DNA of 64,000 nucleotides from Planctomycetota bacterium (lineage in GTDB: Bacteria > Planctomycetota > J058), in assembly GCA_019636275.1 (NCBI GenBank), contig JAHBXY010000003.1, positions 62,001 through 126,000 of the forward strand, read 5' to 3'. Position 1 is the stretch's first letter. Each line of letters begins with the position of its first letter. Under the pieces are notes generated by a model. It was not told the DNA's origin and did no database searches. It worked only from the letters and a program-made list of their open reading frames with translations. Positions 62,584 to 64,000 of the stretch are shown piece after piece. A program made the translations under genes and the position numbers.

Positions 62584-63246
62584 TCACCCGGCCGCGCGGC
62601 GGGCGGCCAGGGCGCGGAAGGCCTCGGTCGCGCGGCGCAGGTCGTCCTCGTGCTGCGCGCGGCGGCGGCCCCTGAGGCCGAACAGCCACACCGGCGGCCG
62701 GGTCGCGTCGGTCGAGCGCAGGAGCACCGCGCCCCCCCGGGTCACCTCGAAGCGCTCGAACTCCGCCGGCGGGAGGCCGCCGTCGTCGAGGCGCGGCCAG
62801 CCCCCGTGGTGCCAGCGAAGGTCGCCGCGAGCCTCGAGGAGCACGTCGGTGCGCCGCCGCGACGCGGCCAGGTTGAGGACGCCGACCGCGGCGCCGACGA
62901 CCGCCAGCGCCACGAGGCCGCGGGGCGGCGCCCGCCGCTCGAGGGCTCGCGCGACCGGCGGCGGCAGGGCCGCCGCGTGGAGCCGCGCCGCGGAGGCCGC
63001 CAGGGAGGCGCTCGCCGCGCCGATCAGGAACACGCCCACGCCCGCCTGCCAGCGCGGGGCGCGGGCGTGCAGGCGCACCGCCTCGGGCTCGACGCGCAGG
63101 CCGACCTGCGTGCGGCGCAGGGGCGCGCGCCAGTAGCCGTCGGGCCCCGGGGCGAACGGCTCCGCCCGGCCCAGGGCGAACCACGCCGCCGCGGCCACGA
63201 ACGGGGCCAGGGCCAGGCCGAGGAGCAGCCAGCCGACGAGGGTCAC
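62584..63246 (-). CDS. Membrane protein, hypothetical, PH-like middle segment
   Basis: A 220-residue protein from the GTG at 63246 (AGGAG upstream). It has three hydrophobic segments: about 2-23 (LVGWLLLGLALAPFVAAAAWF), 66-88 (AGVGVFLIGAASASLAASAA) and 107-124. The C-terminal part (GDLRWHHGGWPRLDDGG, FERFEVTRGGAVLLRST) looks like a cytoplasmic beta-rich domain. No family is recognised. It converges with the small membrane protein gene at 62152, with 9 bases between. Confidence 0.65.
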   Translation of the reverse strand: MTLVGWLLLGLALAPFVAAAAWFALGRAEPFAPGPDGYWRAPLRRTQVGLRVEPEAVRLHARAPRWQAGVGVFLIGAASASLAASAARLHAAALPPPVARALERRAPPRGLVALAVVGAAVGVLNLAASRRRTDVLLEARGDLRWHHGGWPRLDDGGLPPAEFERFEVTRGGAVLLRSTDATRPPVWLFGLRGRRRAQHEDDLRRATEAFRALAARRAAG

Positions 63247-63322
63247 AGGTGGCGTCTCCTGCCGCGTCAGTCTCGTGCCCCCGCCCGGCCGGAGCAAGCG
63301 GCCGCGGGTACCATGGTGCCGA

Positions 63323-64000
63323 GTGCGCTTCGACCTCCACCTGCACACGACCCTGAGCGACGGCCGCGTCACACCCGAGGCGCTGGTGTTCAAGGCCGCC
63401 GCCCGCGGGCTCGACCTGCTCGCCGTCACCGACCACGACACGACCGCCGGCGTGGCCGCGGCGCAGGCCGAGGGCGAGGCGTGGGGCGTACGCGTCGTGC
63501 CGGGCGTGGAGCTCTCGGTCGACCTGCCGCTCGGCGACGGCGACACGCTCCCGATCCACCTGATCTGCCTGGGCTTCGACCTCGAGGACGCCGCGCTGCA
63601 GGCGCTGCTGGCCCGGATCCGCGCCGCGCGCGGGGCGGCCGCGCGCGAGACCCTCGAGCGGCTGTCGCTCGCCGGCTACGCGGCCACGCTGCCGGCGCAC
63701 CTCCTCGAGACGAGCGACCGCACGCTCTGCCGCCCGCACCTCGCCGACGCCCTCGTCCGGGCCGGGCACGCGCGCTCGCGCAACGACGCGTTCGACCGCT
63801 TCCTCGCCAGCGACACCTACCGCACGGCCTACGCCCTGCCGACCGCCGAGGAGGCGATCGGGATCGTCCACCGCGCCGGCGGCCTGGCCGTGTGGGCGCA
63901 CCCCCCGCCGCGCGAGATCGACCGCGGCGCGCCGGTCCTCACCGACCTGGGCCTCGACGGGCTCGAGGTCTTCCGGGCCTCGTTCCGGAGCTCGCCCGCG
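63323..64000 (+). CDS. PHP-domain phosphoesterase, 3' end cut off by window
   Basis: At least 226 residues, starting at a GTG and still open at the last base. The N-terminus FDLHLHTTLSDGRVTPEALV and LLAVTDHDTTAGV (metal ligands H, H and D/H) are the first two PHP motifs; VVPGVELSVD supplies the Glu ligand, and GLAVWAHPPP the later His. This fits the TrpH/YciV group (RNase AM-type 5'-3' exonuclease or 3',5'-nucleotide phosphatase). The insert RTLCRPHLADALVRAGHARS matches the helical cap of that group. No clear ribosome site is seen at the GTG. Confidence 0.88.
   Translation, partial: MRFDLHLHTTLSDGRVTPEALVFKAAARGLDLLAVTDHDTTAGVAAAQAEGEAWGVRVVPGVELSVDLPLGDGDTLPIHLICLGFDLEDAALQALLARIRAARGAAARETLERLSLAGYAATLPAHLLETSDRTLCRPHLADALVRAGHARSRNDAFDRFLASDTYRTAYALPTAEEAIGIVHRAGGLAVWAHPPPREIDRGAPVLTDLGLDGLEVFRASFRSSPA

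Overview
The window is very GC-rich with codon third positions close to saturated in G/C, so long open frames occur on both strands and most of them are shadows. Gene content points to a Gram-negative bacterium outside the classic Proteobacteria: paired DUF1549-type lipoproteins and Tat-exported DUF1501 proteins, a MoxR-DUF58-BatA-VWA-DUF4175-like cluster, a Ser/Thr kinase fused to a formylglycine-generating-enzyme (FGE) domain, and a ResB/CcsA cytochrome c system. Together these favour Planctomycetota, with Myxococcota as the main alternative. This is inference from gene content; there is no rRNA gene in the window.

Layout. 1-16132: a type VI secretion system on the + strand (tssM 5'-truncated, tagF, a promoter, tssA, tssB, tssC, hcp, tssE, tssF, tssG, tssH/clpV, then a TssB-TssC fusion paralogue). 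tssA is broken by a frameshift and an in-frame stop. 16155-17075: an adenosine-deaminase-like gene. 17082-23056: a TetR regulator, a 26-bp palindrome and a divergent two-gene operon for a 2-hydroxyacyl-CoA-dehydratase-type activator (two ASKHA ATPase domains plus DUF2229) and its partner. 23157-27475: an HNH endonuclease gene bracketed by two large arrays of the same roughly 70-bp repeat in opposite orientation; this is the most unusual locus. 27589-31020: a secreted acidic-repeat protein and the kinase-FGE membrane protein, both on the - strand. 31119-39883: the moxR cluster. 40283-48149: two tandem DUF1549-lipoprotein/DUF1501 pairs, each gene followed by a hairpin. 48226-48832: intergenic repeats. 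48830-54050: hemA, and divergently resB and ccsA. 54249-59295: a LamG/DUF1080-like secreted protein, a double-TAXI-domain lipoprotein and an unrecognised secreted protein of 643 residues. 59521-64000: small membrane proteins, a PRPP synthetase, a COG2187-type phosphotransferase and the start of a PHP-domain protein.

How the genes fit together. The T6SS genes encode baseplate (TssA, E, F, G), sheath (TssB/C), tube (Hcp), recycling ATPase (ClpV) and part of the membrane complex (TssM); TssJ, K, L, VgrG and PAAR are not in the window and may lie upstream. The moxR cluster encodes an AAA+ chaperone with several MIDAS-type von Willebrand proteins at the inner membrane. HemA with ResB and CcsA links haem synthesis to cytochrome c maturation. 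Three lines of repeat biology stand out: the inverted repeat arrays around the HNH gene, an intergenic element with an 18-bp core just downstream of gene ends, and near-perfect DNA identity of two lipoprotein genes whose neighbours have diverged.
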